Of a stretch of 64,000 nt of DNA, positions 40,072 to 49,165 are shown piece by piece. This stretch comes from Thalassotalea insulae (GTDB lineage Bacteria > Pseudomonadota > Gammaproteobacteria > Enterobacterales > Alteromonadaceae). Numbering within the stretch: position 1 is the stretch's first letter; every line of letters starts with the position of its first letter. Below the pieces are notes generated by a model. It was not told where the DNA came from. It searched no databases and saw only the letters and a program-made list of their open reading frames with translations. The DNA lies in NCBI RefSeq assembly GCF_030161395.1, contig NZ_BSST01000001.1:3782001-3846000 (forward strand). Reading direction: 5' to 3'. A program made the translations under genes and the position numbers.

Positions 40072-41484
40072 ATGAGTTTAACGACACGTTTTGCGCCAAG
40101 CCCAACCGGTTACTTACATGTTGGCGGGGCGAGAACTGCTCTTTACAGTTGGTTATATGCGAAAAAGAATGGTGGAGATTTCATTTTACGTATTGAAGAC
40201 ACGGATCTTGAACGTTCAACTCAGGAATCCGTTGATGCCATTATGGATGGTATGAATTGGCTAAATCTTGAATGGACTAAAGGGCCATATTTTCAAACAG
40301 AACGTTTTGATCGTTATAAAGAAGTTATTCAGCAGTTGATTGACTCTGGTAATGCCTATCGTTGTTATTGTACGCCAGAAGAAGTTGAGGCGATGCGAGA
40401 AGAAGCACGCGCTAACGGTGAAAAAGAGAAATATAACGGTATGTGGCGTGATCGTACGGATTACCCTGAAGACAAACCTTATGTCATTCGTTTTAAAAAT
40501 CCATTAGATGGCAATGTGGTTATTAATGATCTGGTCAAAGGCGATATCACTATTGCCAATGAAGAGTTAGATGATTTAATCATCGCGCGCTCAGACGGCT
40601 CCCCTACCTATAATTTAACTGTTGTCGTTGATGATTGGGACATGGGAGTTACTCATGTTGTTCGAGGCGACGACCATGTTAATAATACGCCACGTCAAAT
40701 TAATATTTTAAAAGCGCTTGATGCACCTTTACCTGAATATGCTCATATTCCAATGATTTTAGGAGATGATGGCAAACGTTTATCAAAAAGACATGGTGCT
40801 GTCAGTGTGATGCAATATCGTGATGATGGTTATTTGCCTGAAGCGTTATTGAATTATTTGGTACGTTTAGGGTGGTCACATGGTGATCAGGAAATATTCT
40901 CACGTGAAGAAATGATTGAATTGTTCGATCTAACGGGCTGTAATCGTGCACCGTCAGCGTTTAATACTGAAAAGCTTATTTGGGTTAATCAGCACTATAT
41001 GAAAAACTTAGCACCAAGCTATGTTGCTGAACATTTAGCCTGGCATATGGCTGATCAGGGAATTAACACAGAAACTGGGCCTGATTTAGCTGAAGTTGTC
41101 AAGGTTCAGGCCGATCGCGTTAAAACGCTCAAAGAAATGGCACAGATATCACGTTATTTTTATCAAGAATATAATGAGTTTGATGCAACAGCATTGAAGA
41201 AACATTTACGCCCGGTGGCACAGCAGCCATTAGAAGTAGTGAAAACTAAACTGGCTGCATTAACTGAGTGGTCGGCAGAAAATATTCATCAGGCAATTAA
41301 TGACACCGCTGACGAGTTAGAAGTTGGTATGGGAAAGGTTGGTATGCCACTTCGGGTTGCAGCAACAGGGGCAGGTAATTCGCCATCATTAGATGTTACT
41401 CTTGCTTTACTTGCTAAAGATGTAGTGTTGGCTCGTATTGATAAAGCATTAGCTGCTATTGCTGAACGTATTGCCAATAGCTAA
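40072..41484 (+). CDS. gltX: Glutamyl-tRNA synthetase
   Basis: The 470-residue class I synthetase starts SLTTRFAPSPTGYLHVGGART, which contains the HIGH-type motif, and has the KMSKS-type signature KRLSKRHG. Its anticodon-binding domain follows (about 320-470). The ATG at 40072 is used because it gives the family's usual N terminus; a GTG 12 bases earlier is not needed. The enzyme charges tRNA-Glu. A terminator follows. Its upstream neighbour, an array of tRNA-Val genes read divergently, recalls the valU/gltX linkage of enterobacteria. Confidence 0.97.
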   Translation: MSLTTRFAPSPTGYLHVGGARTALYSWLYAKKNGGDFILRIEDTDLERSTQESVDAIMDGMNWLNLEWTKGPYFQTERFDRYKEVIQQLIDSGNAYRCYCTPEEVEAMREEARANGEKEKYNGMWRDRTDYPEDKPYVIRFKNPLDGNVVINDLVKGDITIANEELDDLIIARSDGSPTYNLTVVVDDWDMGVTHVVRGDDHVNNTPRQINILKALDAPLPEYAHIPMILGDDGKRLSKRHGAVSVMQYRDDGYLPEALLNYLVRLGWSHGDQEIFSREEMIELFDLTGCNRAPSAFNTEKLIWVNQHYMKNLAPSYVAEHLAWHMADQGINTETGPDLAEVVKVQADRVKTLKEMAQISRYFYQEYNEFDATALKKHLRPVAQQPLEVVKTKLAALTEWSAENIHQAINDTADELEVGMGKVGMPLRVAATGAGNSPSLDVTLALLAKDVVLARIDKALAAIAERIANS

Positions 41485-41508
41485 TTTACTTATTTAATTA
41501 TCATTTTG

Positions 41509-41547
41509 AGGCACTTTATCTTTAACTGTATAAAGTGCCTTTTTTTA
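41509..41547 (+). terminator. Rho-independent terminator of gltX
   Basis: AGGCACTTTAT and ATAAAGTGCCT form an 11-bp stem followed by seven T residues. Confidence 0.93.
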
Positions 41548-41743
41548 CTCCCTTTCTAATTTGCAGTTGTTCTGCTTTAATTTATTGGCATAAGTTACTA
41601 ATAGTTTGTTAATCTAACAAAAAATTTTAGCATAACGCTAACCTTTTTCTATTAAATCATTGATTAATAAGGTTATATTGTTTTGGCGTGTGCCTTGCTT
41701 GTAAACCGCTAATAGTGATTGATTATCTAGAAGGGAATATTGG

Positions 41744-42385
41744 ATGCCAGTAGTAGTAGAAGATCGACCGATAGAGTCGGTGAGAGAAGAAGTTATTGAT
41801 CAACTGATTATGAATTACAGCCATGGAAAGCTTTCTTTTGAAGCGTTTGAACGCCGCTTAGATATTGCTATGGCAAGTAATGTTCACAAAGAAATCGCCG
41901 CTCTTGCTGAAGACCTTGAACTCAATGTTGATAAGGAATATGCCGAGAGTAAGCGAAACGACTTTTTTGCTAATGTTGCGCCATCAAAAAATGAGGACGT
42001 TGATTATTTAGTGAGTATTTTTGGTGGTAATAATCGCAGTGGCTATTGGACGGTAGCAAAAGAATTAAGAGCTATTAGTATTTTTGGTGGCAGTTCCATT
42101 GACTTTAGTGAAGCGAAATTTTCACAGTTACATATTACCGTTAAAGTATTTTGCTTATTTGGAGGGGATAACATTTATATTCCAGCGAATGTTAATGTTG
42201 TCTCGAAAGCGTTTTGTATTTTTGGAGGGGTAAATAATAAGGCACCGTCAGTTGCCGATAGAAATGCGCCGACAATTATTATCGAAGGACTTTGTTTGTT
42301 TGGTGGTTTGAATATTAAATTAAAACGGACAATTAAAGAAAGGTTTGTTTCCTTTGCTGATAATATGAAAAAGATGTTTAATTAA
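41744..42385 (+). CDS. DUF1707 / LiaF-like protein with repeated FGG strands
   Basis: The 213-residue protein begins with a DUF1707/SHOCT-like segment (about residues 9-60, QLIMNYSHGKLSFEAFERRL). A C-terminal domain like the LiaF cell-wall-stress domain follows, with five FGG turns (SIFGGNN, SIFGGSS, CLFGGDN, CIFGGVN, CLFGGLN) spaced 22-30 residues apart, as expected for a short beta-solenoid. There is no membrane segment, unlike classical LiaF, so it is probably cytoplasmic. In Firmicutes such proteins modulate envelope-stress signalling; the role here is unknown. It stands alone and is convergent with dsbB. Confidence 0.8.
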   Translation: MPVVVEDRPIESVREEVIDQLIMNYSHGKLSFEAFERRLDIAMASNVHKEIAALAEDLELNVDKEYAESKRNDFFANVAPSKNEDVDYLVSIFGGNNRSGYWTVAKELRAISIFGGSSIDFSEAKFSQLHITVKVFCLFGGDNIYIPANVNVVSKAFCIFGGVNNKAPSVADRNAPTIIIEGLCLFGGLNIKLKRTIKERFVSFADNMKKMFN

Positions 42386-42397
42386 GCATAAGATAAA

Positions 42398-42432
42398 AAC
42401 GGCAGCGAAGAATTCATCTCTGCCGTTTTATT
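42398..42432. terminator. Bidirectional terminator between the DUF1707 gene and dsbB
   Basis: AAAACGGCAG and CTGCCGTTTT flank a 14-base loop and serve the two convergent genes. Confidence 0.88.
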
Positions 42433-42435
42433 TAG

Positions 42436-42954
42436 TTAAAACATTTTAGTTTGCTGTAACCTTGTTAGCAGTACAATAGAAAACAAAGCGCTATATAACC
42501 CATAAACGACGATCATCCACTGTGGCATACTATAACCTAGGAACTGCCAACTTATTTCACCACAATCGCCAGTAGCGGCAAATAACGATGGTAACCATTC
42601 ATGAAGTGGTGCCCATTGTGGAAAGTTTGGAATAATCTCGCAGCCGAATAAAAATGAGGTTGTTGATGATTGTATTTCAACATGCTCAATTGCGATTAAT
42701 AATCCCCAAATGGCACCGACTCCCCAGAAAGCATATGCAATTAATCTGAATAATACTTGTTGACACCCGAAGTAACCGATAATACCAGCAAGAAATATCG
42801 CCCAGATAGCAACGCGTTGGTAGATACACATAATACAAGGCTTAAGATCTAAGATGTATTGAAAAAATAGGGCAGCGAACTCTAAGGCCAATGCACTCAA
42901 GGCTAAAAGCAGCCAAGCATTTTTATTAACAGATAAATTACTAAAAAATTTCAC
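42436..42954 (-). CDS. dsbB: Disulfide bond formation protein DsbB
   Basis: The 172-residue inner-membrane protein has four hydrophobic helices. The first periplasmic Cys pair is in KPCIMCIYQR near residue 40; the second is formed by the Cys in GCEIIPNFP and in TGDCGEISW. This is the normal DsbB layout, which re-oxidises DsbA and passes electrons to quinone. Synteny with nhaB and fadR matches E. coli. Confidence 0.95.
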   Translation of the reverse strand: MKFFSNLSVNKNAWLLLALSALALEFAALFFQYILDLKPCIMCIYQRVAIWAIFLAGIIGYFGCQQVLFRLIAYAFWGVGAIWGLLIAIEHVEIQSSTTSFLFGCEIIPNFPQWAPLHEWLPSLFAATGDCGEISWQFLGYSMPQWMIVVYGLYSALFSIVLLTRLQQTKMF

Positions 42955-43048
42955 GAAAAATCCTAATCATTATTTTTGTAGATAAGAGTATAAAAGTTAG
43001 TAAAAAATTTCACTATGGCTTTTGTAATAAATATTTATGAGAGAAATG

Positions 43049-43080
43049 AAAAACGCCTTAAGTTGTTGCTTAAGGCGTTT
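43049..43080 (-). terminator. Rho-independent terminator of nhaB
   Basis: AACGCCTTAAG and CTTAAGGCGTT form an 11-bp stem. The minus-strand reading ends in a T-run. Confidence 0.85.
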
Positions 43081-43102
43081 AATAAAAAATCAGTGATTAA
43101 TG

Positions 43103-44695
43103 TTAATGGTGCTGCGAGTTGTTCGCCGCTCCATCTGTCACTTTATGATGTTTAATAATACCTGATTCATAATAATCTGCAGTTTTAGACTCTAATAGGC
43201 CAGTTGAGATAGCCAACATACCGACAATGGTTAATACGATAGTGTAAGGGAGAGCCATAATGACCATACGCCCGTATGACAATCTAATTAACGGTGCTAA
43301 TGCTGATGTTAATAGGAATAAAAATGCTGCTTGCCCATTAGGTGTGGCAACACTTGGTAAATTGGTACCCGTGTTAATAGCTACCGCAAGTAAGTCAAAT
43401 TGATCTCGCGTAATAGTACCTGCAGCGAGCGCTTTTTGAACTTCAGTAATATAAACCGTACCAACAAAAACATTATCACTTACCATAGATAATAAGCCAT
43501 TAGCTAGGTAAAACATGACTAATTGCATATTACCTTCGAATGTTAATACCCAGGTAATAACCGGTGTGAATAATTGTTGATCAATGATAACTGCTACTAC
43601 AGCAAAGAAGACAGCTAAAAGTGCGGTAAACGGTAGCGCTTCTTCAAACGCATGTCCTATTTGGTGCTCTTCTGTAATACCGGTGAATGTAGTCGCTAAA
43701 ATAATGACTGATAAACCTATCATGCCCACTGGGGCTAAATGAAGGGCTAAGCCAATAATTAACCAAATGCCGATTAATCCTTGCATGACCAATTTGACAT
43801 TATCGCGTATGTTACGTTTTTTACTTTCTTCAACATCAAAGTCATTTAAAATGGTGTAAACATTCGCGGGTATTTTTACGCCGTATCCAAACCATTTTAC
43901 TCTTTCTAGTAACACACAAGTTAACATGCCTGAAATGAAAACTGGGATGGTAACAGGCGACATGCGAACAGCAAATTCTATAAATTCCCAGCCAGCTTGC
44001 TGTCCAATGATCAAGTTTTGTGGTTCACCAACAATAGTGCAAACGCCACCTAATGCTGTACCAACGCCAGCATGCATCATCAGATTTCTTAAATAACCAC
44101 GGAATTGTTGAAGATCATTTCGAGAATATTCAGTGACTTCGTTATCTGATGTATGGTCATGCTCATGGTGAGCCTCTTTACCTGATGCGACTTTGTGATA
44201 AACAGAATAGAAGCCTACCGCAACACTAATGATTACGGCGATAACGGTTAGTGCATCTAAGAACGCTGATAAAAATGCGCCAGAGAAACAAAATAATAGG
44301 GATACTAAAGTTTTTGAGCGTACCTTAGTGATAATTTTAGTAAATAAAAACAACAATAAATTCTTCATAAAGTAGATGCCAGCTACCATAAAGATAAGTA
44401 GCAGGATCACTTCAAAATTAATCACCATTTCATGCATAACTTGTTTTGGAGAGGTCATGCCAATGGCAACTGCTTCTATTGCCAACAAACCCCCAGGCTG
44501 TAGAGGGTAGCATTTTAATGCCATTGCTAAGGTAAAGATAAACTCAATAACTAAGGCCCAACCTGCAATGTAAGGATTGACATAGAAAAACAATATTGGG
44601 TTTAAAACAAGAAATGCGATAATGGCTAATTTATACCATTCTGGCGAATTCCCCAGAAAGTTCTTATAAAAAGCACTCATAAATGATTGTTGCAT
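43103..44695 (-). CDS. nhaB: Na+/H+ antiporter NhaB
   Basis: The 530-residue protein has about 12 hydrophobic helices. It shows NhaB features such as GVGTALGGVCTIVGEPQNLI near residue 215 and SDNVFVGTVYITE near 415, the latter followed by NTGTNLPSVATPNGQAAF. A His/Asp-rich cytoplasmic loop (HHEHDHTSDNE) sits near residue 180. NhaB exchanges Na+ for H+ across the inner membrane, consistent with a marine host. It lies between dsbB and fadR as in E. coli. Confidence 0.97.
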   Translation of the reverse strand: MQQSFMSAFYKNFLGNSPEWYKLAIIAFLVLNPILFFYVNPYIAGWALVIEFIFTLAMALKCYPLQPGGLLAIEAVAIGMTSPKQVMHEMVINFEVILLLIFMVAGIYFMKNLLLFLFTKIITKVRSKTLVSLLFCFSGAFLSAFLDALTVIAVIISVAVGFYSVYHKVASGKEAHHEHDHTSDNEVTEYSRNDLQQFRGYLRNLMMHAGVGTALGGVCTIVGEPQNLIIGQQAGWEFIEFAVRMSPVTIPVFISGMLTCVLLERVKWFGYGVKIPANVYTILNDFDVEESKKRNIRDNVKLVMQGLIGIWLIIGLALHLAPVGMIGLSVIILATTFTGITEEHQIGHAFEEALPFTALLAVFFAVVAVIIDQQLFTPVITWVLTFEGNMQLVMFYLANGLLSMVSDNVFVGTVYITEVQKALAAGTITRDQFDLLAVAINTGTNLPSVATPNGQAAFLFLLTSALAPLIRLSYGRMVIMALPYTIVLTIVGMLAISTGLLESKTADYYESGIIKHHKVTDGAANNSQHH

Positions 44696-44856
44696 AATGA
44701 ACCTTTTGTTATGTACGACAATAGTTACTAAGGTATTGTCATTGTTATTAATTATTAAGTACTGATTTCTAGTGTAAGCATTAAAGTTAACCTTGTAAAT
44801 TAGAATAGCTTTTAACTGCTACGAAAAAGTAAGATTTTTTGAGCAGAGCTAAATAA

Positions 44857-45042
44857 GCTTTTAATAGTTTGTATTACTTAGGTTACTGGGATGTAAACAG
44901 AGCGTATTTTTATCAATTTAGGGCTGTATATAGCGATGAGGCTTTGATTTACAATAAAGTTTGTGAGTCGTACTCTATCTCGGTTGAGTTTATAATTTCA
45001 GACCGTAATAATAATGAGCAAGTTAAGCGCCTGTTTATTTAA
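44857..45042 (+). pseudogene. 3' end of a truncated gene before an attC-like site
   Basis: An open frame of 61 codons runs to TAA at 45040 without its own good start; an in-frame stop precedes it. The translated sequence is protein-like (YYLGYWDVNRAYFYQFRAVY, later SYSISVEFIISDRNNNEQV) rather than random. I do not recognise the family. Its stop sits nine bases before the attC-like palindrome, the arrangement expected for the gene of an integron cassette. Confidence 0.45.
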
Positions 45043-45050
45043 ATGCCTGC

Positions 45051-45146
45051 AATAAGCCGTTCAAGAGGGAAAATTTACACTTGGCTGTCTTCGCTCCGTT
45101 CAACATTTAAGCCAACAATAAAATTCCCCTTAACGCGGCGTTAATC
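45051..45146 (+). repeat. attC-like integron recombination site (degenerate)
   Basis: A roughly 95-base imperfect palindrome has a left arm AATAAGCCGTTCAAGAGGGA and a right arm TCCCCTTAACGCGGCGTTAA, which are complementary with bulges. An inner stem TTGGCT pairs with AGCCAA. The GTTCAAGAGGGA-type left side and the GCGTTA end resemble attC sites of Vibrio-type integrons. The outer left box departs from consensus, so the site may be dead. No integrase gene is in the window. Confidence 0.6.
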
Positions 45147-45160
45147 ATTTAGGAGATCTG

Positions 45161-45452
45161 GTGAAAACTATTACCAATACTACTTTACTATTATTGAGTT
45201 TTACGGCACATAGAGAAGAAACACTAGAACAAAAAATATGAAAACTGATACGGAGTTATTTGACTCATTTAATAAGTGCTCGATTGACTCTGAATTGAAA
45301 AACATGAGTTATTCTATGATGTTAACCTTGAATTTCATCACGACCAAGCAGGCGTAAGTTGGGACCGGAAAGTCGTAATTGATTCCATAAGAACGACTGT
45401 TTGTCGGCAATCTAATCTGCTATTTACAACGTTAAATTCTCAGGCAGTGTAA
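45161..45452 (+). pseudogene. Frameshifted integron-cassette gene remnant
   Basis: A GTG start with AGGAG 6 bases upstream follows the attC-like site by 14 bases. The first frame reads KTITNTTLLLLSFTA, like a signal peptide, then stops at 45241. A second frame from ATG 45238 reads MKTDTELFDSFNKCSID. A third frame continues with HELFYDVNLEFHHDQAG and SWDRKVVIDSIRTTVCRQ to the stop at 45450. Joining the frames would need two shifts and gives a plausible small secreted protein of about 95 residues. The family is not recognised. Confidence 0.5.
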
Positions 45453-45492
45453 AACATGTATGATCAGTTAAATTAACTTTGTCTGATCTAGC

Positions 45493-45529
45493 TTGTACCA
45501 AAATTATCTTCTGGTACAATCAGTTTTAA
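45493..45529. promoter_or_regulatory. Inverted repeat upstream of fadR
   Basis: TTGTACCA and TGGTACAA form perfect 8-base arms about 21 bases apart. The repeat ends 33 bases before the fadR start. It could be an operator or a leader hairpin; it does not match the FadR consensus closely. Confidence 0.4.
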
Positions 45530-45561
45530 CTTCCCAATTTATAATGAGTTTCGTGGAGCCC

Positions 45562-46272
45562 ATGGTTATTAAAGCACAAAGTCCGGCAGGATTTGCAGAA
45601 CAGTATATTGTTGAATCTATCTGGAACGGTGGGTTTCCACCTGGTTCAATTTTACCAGCAGAACGAGAGTTGTCTGAATTAATTGGTGTTACTCGTACTA
45701 CGCTAAGAGAAGTGTTACAACGATTGGCTCGTGATGGCTGGTTGACCATAAAACATGGTAAGCCAACGCGAGTGAATAATTTTTGGGAAACATCAGGGTT
45801 AAATATTCTTGAAACATTAGCGCAATTAGATCAGGACGGTATTCCAGATCTAGTAGATAACTTAATGTCTGCTCGTACTAACATCAGCGCTATTTATGTT
45901 CGTGGTGCTATTAAGAATAATCCCGAGAAAACGATAGAGTTACTGCAAGCATACGAGTCTATTGCTGATAATGGTGAAGCCTTTGCCGAATTTGATTATC
46001 AGTTGAATAAAGAACTGGTAGTCGCTTCAGGTAACTCTATTTATTTATTGATTTTAAATGGTTTTAGAGGTTTATATTCTCGTTTAGGTTCTTTGTATTT
46101 TGCTCACCCAACAGGGCGGGAAATCTCTCGTCAGTATTATCAAAAACTGATCGAGTTAGCAAAAGAAGGCAAACATGATGAGTCTGTGTTTACCGTGCGA
46201 AAATACGGTATTGAGTCAGGTAAATTATGGGCAGAACTTAAAGATGACGTACTAAAAGAGTTATCTGAATAA
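45562..46272 (+). CDS. fadR: Fatty acid metabolism regulator FadR
   Basis: The 236-residue GntR-family regulator starts VIKAQSPAGFAEQYIVESIW, almost the same as E. coli FadR. The winged-helix domain includes LPAERELSELIGVTRTTLRE. The C-terminal all-helical domain binds acyl-CoA. It represses fatty acid degradation genes and activates fabA/fabB in enterobacteria. The ATG at 45562 has GGAG just upstream; the earlier ATGs would add a non-homologous extension. It lies between nhaB and spoVR as in E. coli. Confidence 0.96.
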   Translation: MVIKAQSPAGFAEQYIVESIWNGGFPPGSILPAERELSELIGVTRTTLREVLQRLARDGWLTIKHGKPTRVNNFWETSGLNILETLAQLDQDGIPDLVDNLMSARTNISAIYVRGAIKNNPEKTIELLQAYESIADNGEAFAEFDYQLNKELVVASGNSIYLLILNGFRGLYSRLGSLYFAHPTGREISRQYYQKLIELAKEGKHDESVFTVRKYGIESGKLWAELKDDVLKELSE

Positions 46273-46297
46273 ACAGTATATCCGGTTGAATTAGATG

Positions 46298-46326
46298 AAA
46301 AGGCAAGCGGTTAGCTTGCCTTTTCT
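46298..46326. terminator. Bidirectional terminator between fadR and spoVR
   Basis: AAAGGCAAGC and GCTTGCCTTT form a stem around GGTTA, with A- and T-runs on the two sides. Confidence 0.88.
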
Positions 46327-47834
46327 TTATCCACTTCCGCAGGGGGAATTTGAGCGATGATTTCTTCTTGACCTTCTTTATTATCCTGTACTAATTTGAC
46401 ATCAAATTGCCATAAATAATACAAATGCTTTAATACTTCATCTTTAGAGTCGGCGAGTGGGATATCCTGATGTGGTGTGTATTTTAAGGTTAAAGAACGG
46501 TCACCGTTAACATCTGCCTTAGTGATCTGAATATTCGCTTCTAAATTACTAAGATTGTATTGATTTGATAAGGTATTACGAATTTTTTGATAGCCTCTAC
46601 TGTTATGGATTGACGCTATTTCGATAAAATTATCGTTTTCATCATCATGTATATGAAATAGTTTGAAATCTCGTATCAATTTAGGTGATAAAAACTGGCT
46701 GATGAAACTTTCATCTTTAAAATTTTCCATAGCAAAATGTACAGTGTCTAACCAGTTACTACCTGCGATATCCGGGAACCATTGTTTATCTTCTTCTGTT
46801 GGTGATTGGCAAATACGTTTAATATCGATAAACATGTTAAAACCCAGTGCGTAAGGGTTAATGCCAGAGTAATAAGGGCTGTTATAATCAGGTTGAGCCA
46901 CGACATTGGTATGATTATGTAAAAATTCCATCATAAACTGGTCGCTTACTAAGCCTTCATCATACATGTGATTTAAAATAGTGTAGTGCCAAAAACAGGC
47001 CCAACCCTCATTCATTACTTGTGTTTGTTTTTGAGGGTAAAAATATTGCGATACTTTTCGGACAATACGTACTATCTCTCGTTGCCAGGGTTTAAGTAAT
47101 GGCGCATTTTTTTCAATAAAATAGAGAATATTTTCCTGTGGTTCACTTGGGAAGTTTTCTTTCTTTTTGGCACCTTTTGCATTGCTATTTGGAATTGTAC
47201 GCCACAGGGTATTAACTTGAGATTGTAGGTACTCCTCTCGTGCTTTTTGTCGCTCTAATTCTTGCTCTAACGAGATTTTTTGGGGCCGCTTATAGCGGTC
47301 TACACCTTGATTCATTAGGGCATGGCAAGCATCTAAGCAAGCTTCTACTTCGTCAATTCCATACTTATTCTCACACTTTGCAATATAGTTTTTGGCAAAT
47401 AGTAAGTAATCAATAATTGAACTAGCATCTGTCCACGCTTTAAATAAATAATTACCTTTAAAAAAAGAATTATGACCATAGCATGCGTGCGCCATTACTA
47501 ACGCTTGCATTGTCATTGAATTTTCTTCCATTAGGTAGGAGATACACGGATCTGAATTGATGACAATTTCATAAGCCAGGCCCATTTGGCCCCGCTTATA
47601 TGTTTGCTCTGTTTGGATGAATTTTTTACCAAAGGTCCAATGATTATAACCAATAGGCATGCCAACACTGGCATAGGCATCCATCATTTGTTCTGCGGTG
47701 ATCACTTCTATTTGATTGGTGTAAGTGTCTAAACGATAGTGCTTTGCAATACGTTCGATTTCACATTGATATTGTTCAAGCAGCTCGAAAGTCCAGTCTG
47801 GTCCATCTGAAAGCATTTTTTTCTTTTTGGCCAT
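46311..47834 (-). CDS. spoVR: SpoVR family protein
   Basis: The 507-residue protein starts at ATG with a Lys-rich tip and has the SpoVR signature GPDWTFELLEQYQCEIE, MGLAYEIVINSDPCISYLME and NEGWACFWHYTILNHM. SpoVR was named for B. subtilis spore cortex formation; in proteobacteria it belongs to the PrkA-YeaH-SpoVR stress module (YcgB in E. coli). It is the last gene of that operon here, 20 bases after yeaH. Confidence 0.96.
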   Translation of the reverse strand: MAKKKKMLSDGPDWTFELLEQYQCEIERIAKHYRLDTYTNQIEVITAEQMMDAYASVGMPIGYNHWTFGKKFIQTEQTYKRGQMGLAYEIVINSDPCISYLMEENSMTMQALVMAHACYGHNSFFKGNYLFKAWTDASSIIDYLLFAKNYIAKCENKYGIDEVEACLDACHALMNQGVDRYKRPQKISLEQELERQKAREEYLQSQVNTLWRTIPNSNAKGAKKKENFPSEPQENILYFIEKNAPLLKPWQREIVRIVRKVSQYFYPQKQTQVMNEGWACFWHYTILNHMYDEGLVSDQFMMEFLHNHTNVVAQPDYNSPYYSGINPYALGFNMFIDIKRICQSPTEEDKQWFPDIAGSNWLDTVHFAMENFKDESFISQFLSPKLIRDFKLFHIHDDENDNFIEIASIHNSRGYQKIRNTLSNQYNLSNLEANIQITKADVNGDRSLTLKYTPHQDIPLADSKDEVLKHLYYLWQFDVKLVQDNKEGQEEIIAQIPPAEVDKEKAS

Positions 47835-47854
47835 AATGACTCCTTAAGCGATGG

Positions 47855-49132
47855 TTAGGCGACTTTTTGGCTATCTTTTTTAAATAGCTCTCTAAATACT
47901 GGATAAATATCTTCGACGGAGCGAATATGCTGCATTGCAAAGTGTTTATGCTGTTCAGCAACCTGCAGATAATATTGCCATAAGGTTTGGTGTGCTCGTT
48001 GGGTGATTTCGATATAAGCAAAATATCGTGCAATGGGTAAAATCTTTTCTGACATTAACTCTTTGCAATGTGGTGAATCATCAGCCCAATTGTCACCGTC
48101 TGATGCCTGAGCACCATAGATATTCCACTCTCTTGGGTTATAACGGTCGTCCATTATTTTTACCATTAACTCTAATGCGCTGGAGGCTATGGTTCCGCCT
48201 GTTTCTTGAGAGTAGAAAAACTCCTGTTCGTCTACTTCTTTAGCTTGCGTATGATGGCGAATATAGACGACATCTATGGTTTTATAGGTTCGGGTGAGAA
48301 ATAAATATAATAGTATATAAAATCGTTTTGCTATGTCTTTGGTTGCTTGATCCATTGAGCCAGAAACGTCCATTAAACAAAACATCACCGCTTTGGATGT
48401 TGGTACTGGTTGTCTGGCGTAATTTCTAAAGCGTAAGTCAAAAGTATCAATAAAAGGCACTTTGTTGATTTTTTCTTTGAGCTTTTTGATTTCCAGTTTC
48501 AGCGCTTTGATTTCTTTAATGTGCTCATGGGTATCATTTTCTAATTCAAATAGCTGTTGCTCTAGCTCTTTTAGAGATCTGCGCTTGCTTGATGTCATCG
48601 CAATGCGTCTGGCAATAGAACCTTGTAATGATTTAACTATGTCAATGTTAGCCGGAACACCTTCTGCACAATAGCCTGAACGTACGGTTTTATAATCGAT
48701 CAGTTTATCCAGTTGGTTTTTTTCCAGATTAGGTAGCTCTAGATCTTCAAACAATAAGTTAAGGTATTCATCTTTAGAGATTGAAAAGACAAAATCGTCT
48801 TCTCCTTCACCCGAGTTGCTAGCTTCTCCTTGCCCACTGCCTTGACCTTGTTGTTGAGGAGGGCGTTTGATTTTATCTCCCTCACTGTATTGATCATTGC
48901 CAGGGTGTATTCTATCTTTCACGCCACCTTTACCTTGATGAAATACTGGTTCACTGAGATCTTTTTTGGTAATAGTGATGTTTTCGCCGCTGTCAACATC
49001 GGTGACCCCACGCTTATTGACAGCTTGTTCGACGGATTTTTTGATTTGAGATTTATAGCGACGAATAAAGCGCTGCCGATTGACAGTGCTTTTGTTCTTA
49101 CTGTTTAACCTTCTATCGATAAAATTGGCCAT
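47855..49132 (-). CDS. yeaH: YeaH/YhbH family protein (DUF444, VWA-like)
   Basis: The 425-residue protein has the DUF444 plan: a basic N terminus (MANFIDRRLNSKNKS) and a Gly/Gln-rich linker (QQQGQGSGQGE). The C-terminal VWA-like domain has a MIDAS-type DVSGSMD motif near residue 250. It is the usual partner of PrkA and SpoVR and is induced in stationary phase in E. coli. It lies 33 bases downstream of prkA. Confidence 0.96.
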   Translation of the reverse strand: MANFIDRRLNSKNKSTVNRQRFIRRYKSQIKKSVEQAVNKRGVTDVDSGENITITKKDLSEPVFHQGKGGVKDRIHPGNDQYSEGDKIKRPPQQQGQGSGQGEASNSGEGEDDFVFSISKDEYLNLLFEDLELPNLEKNQLDKLIDYKTVRSGYCAEGVPANIDIVKSLQGSIARRIAMTSSKRRSLKELEQQLFELENDTHEHIKEIKALKLEIKKLKEKINKVPFIDTFDLRFRNYARQPVPTSKAVMFCLMDVSGSMDQATKDIAKRFYILLYLFLTRTYKTIDVVYIRHHTQAKEVDEQEFFYSQETGGTIASSALELMVKIMDDRYNPREWNIYGAQASDGDNWADDSPHCKELMSEKILPIARYFAYIEITQRAHQTLWQYYLQVAEQHKHFAMQHIRSVEDIYPVFRELFKKDSQKVA

Positions 49133-49165
49133 CTAACTACCTCTATTAACCAGGGTTGCTTATCG

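Noticed and set aside
45051..45146. The palindrome as a plain rho-independent terminator
   Set aside because: It is too long, has bulges at matching places, lacks a terminal T-run and is followed directly by a ribosome-binding site and a gene start, which suits attC better.
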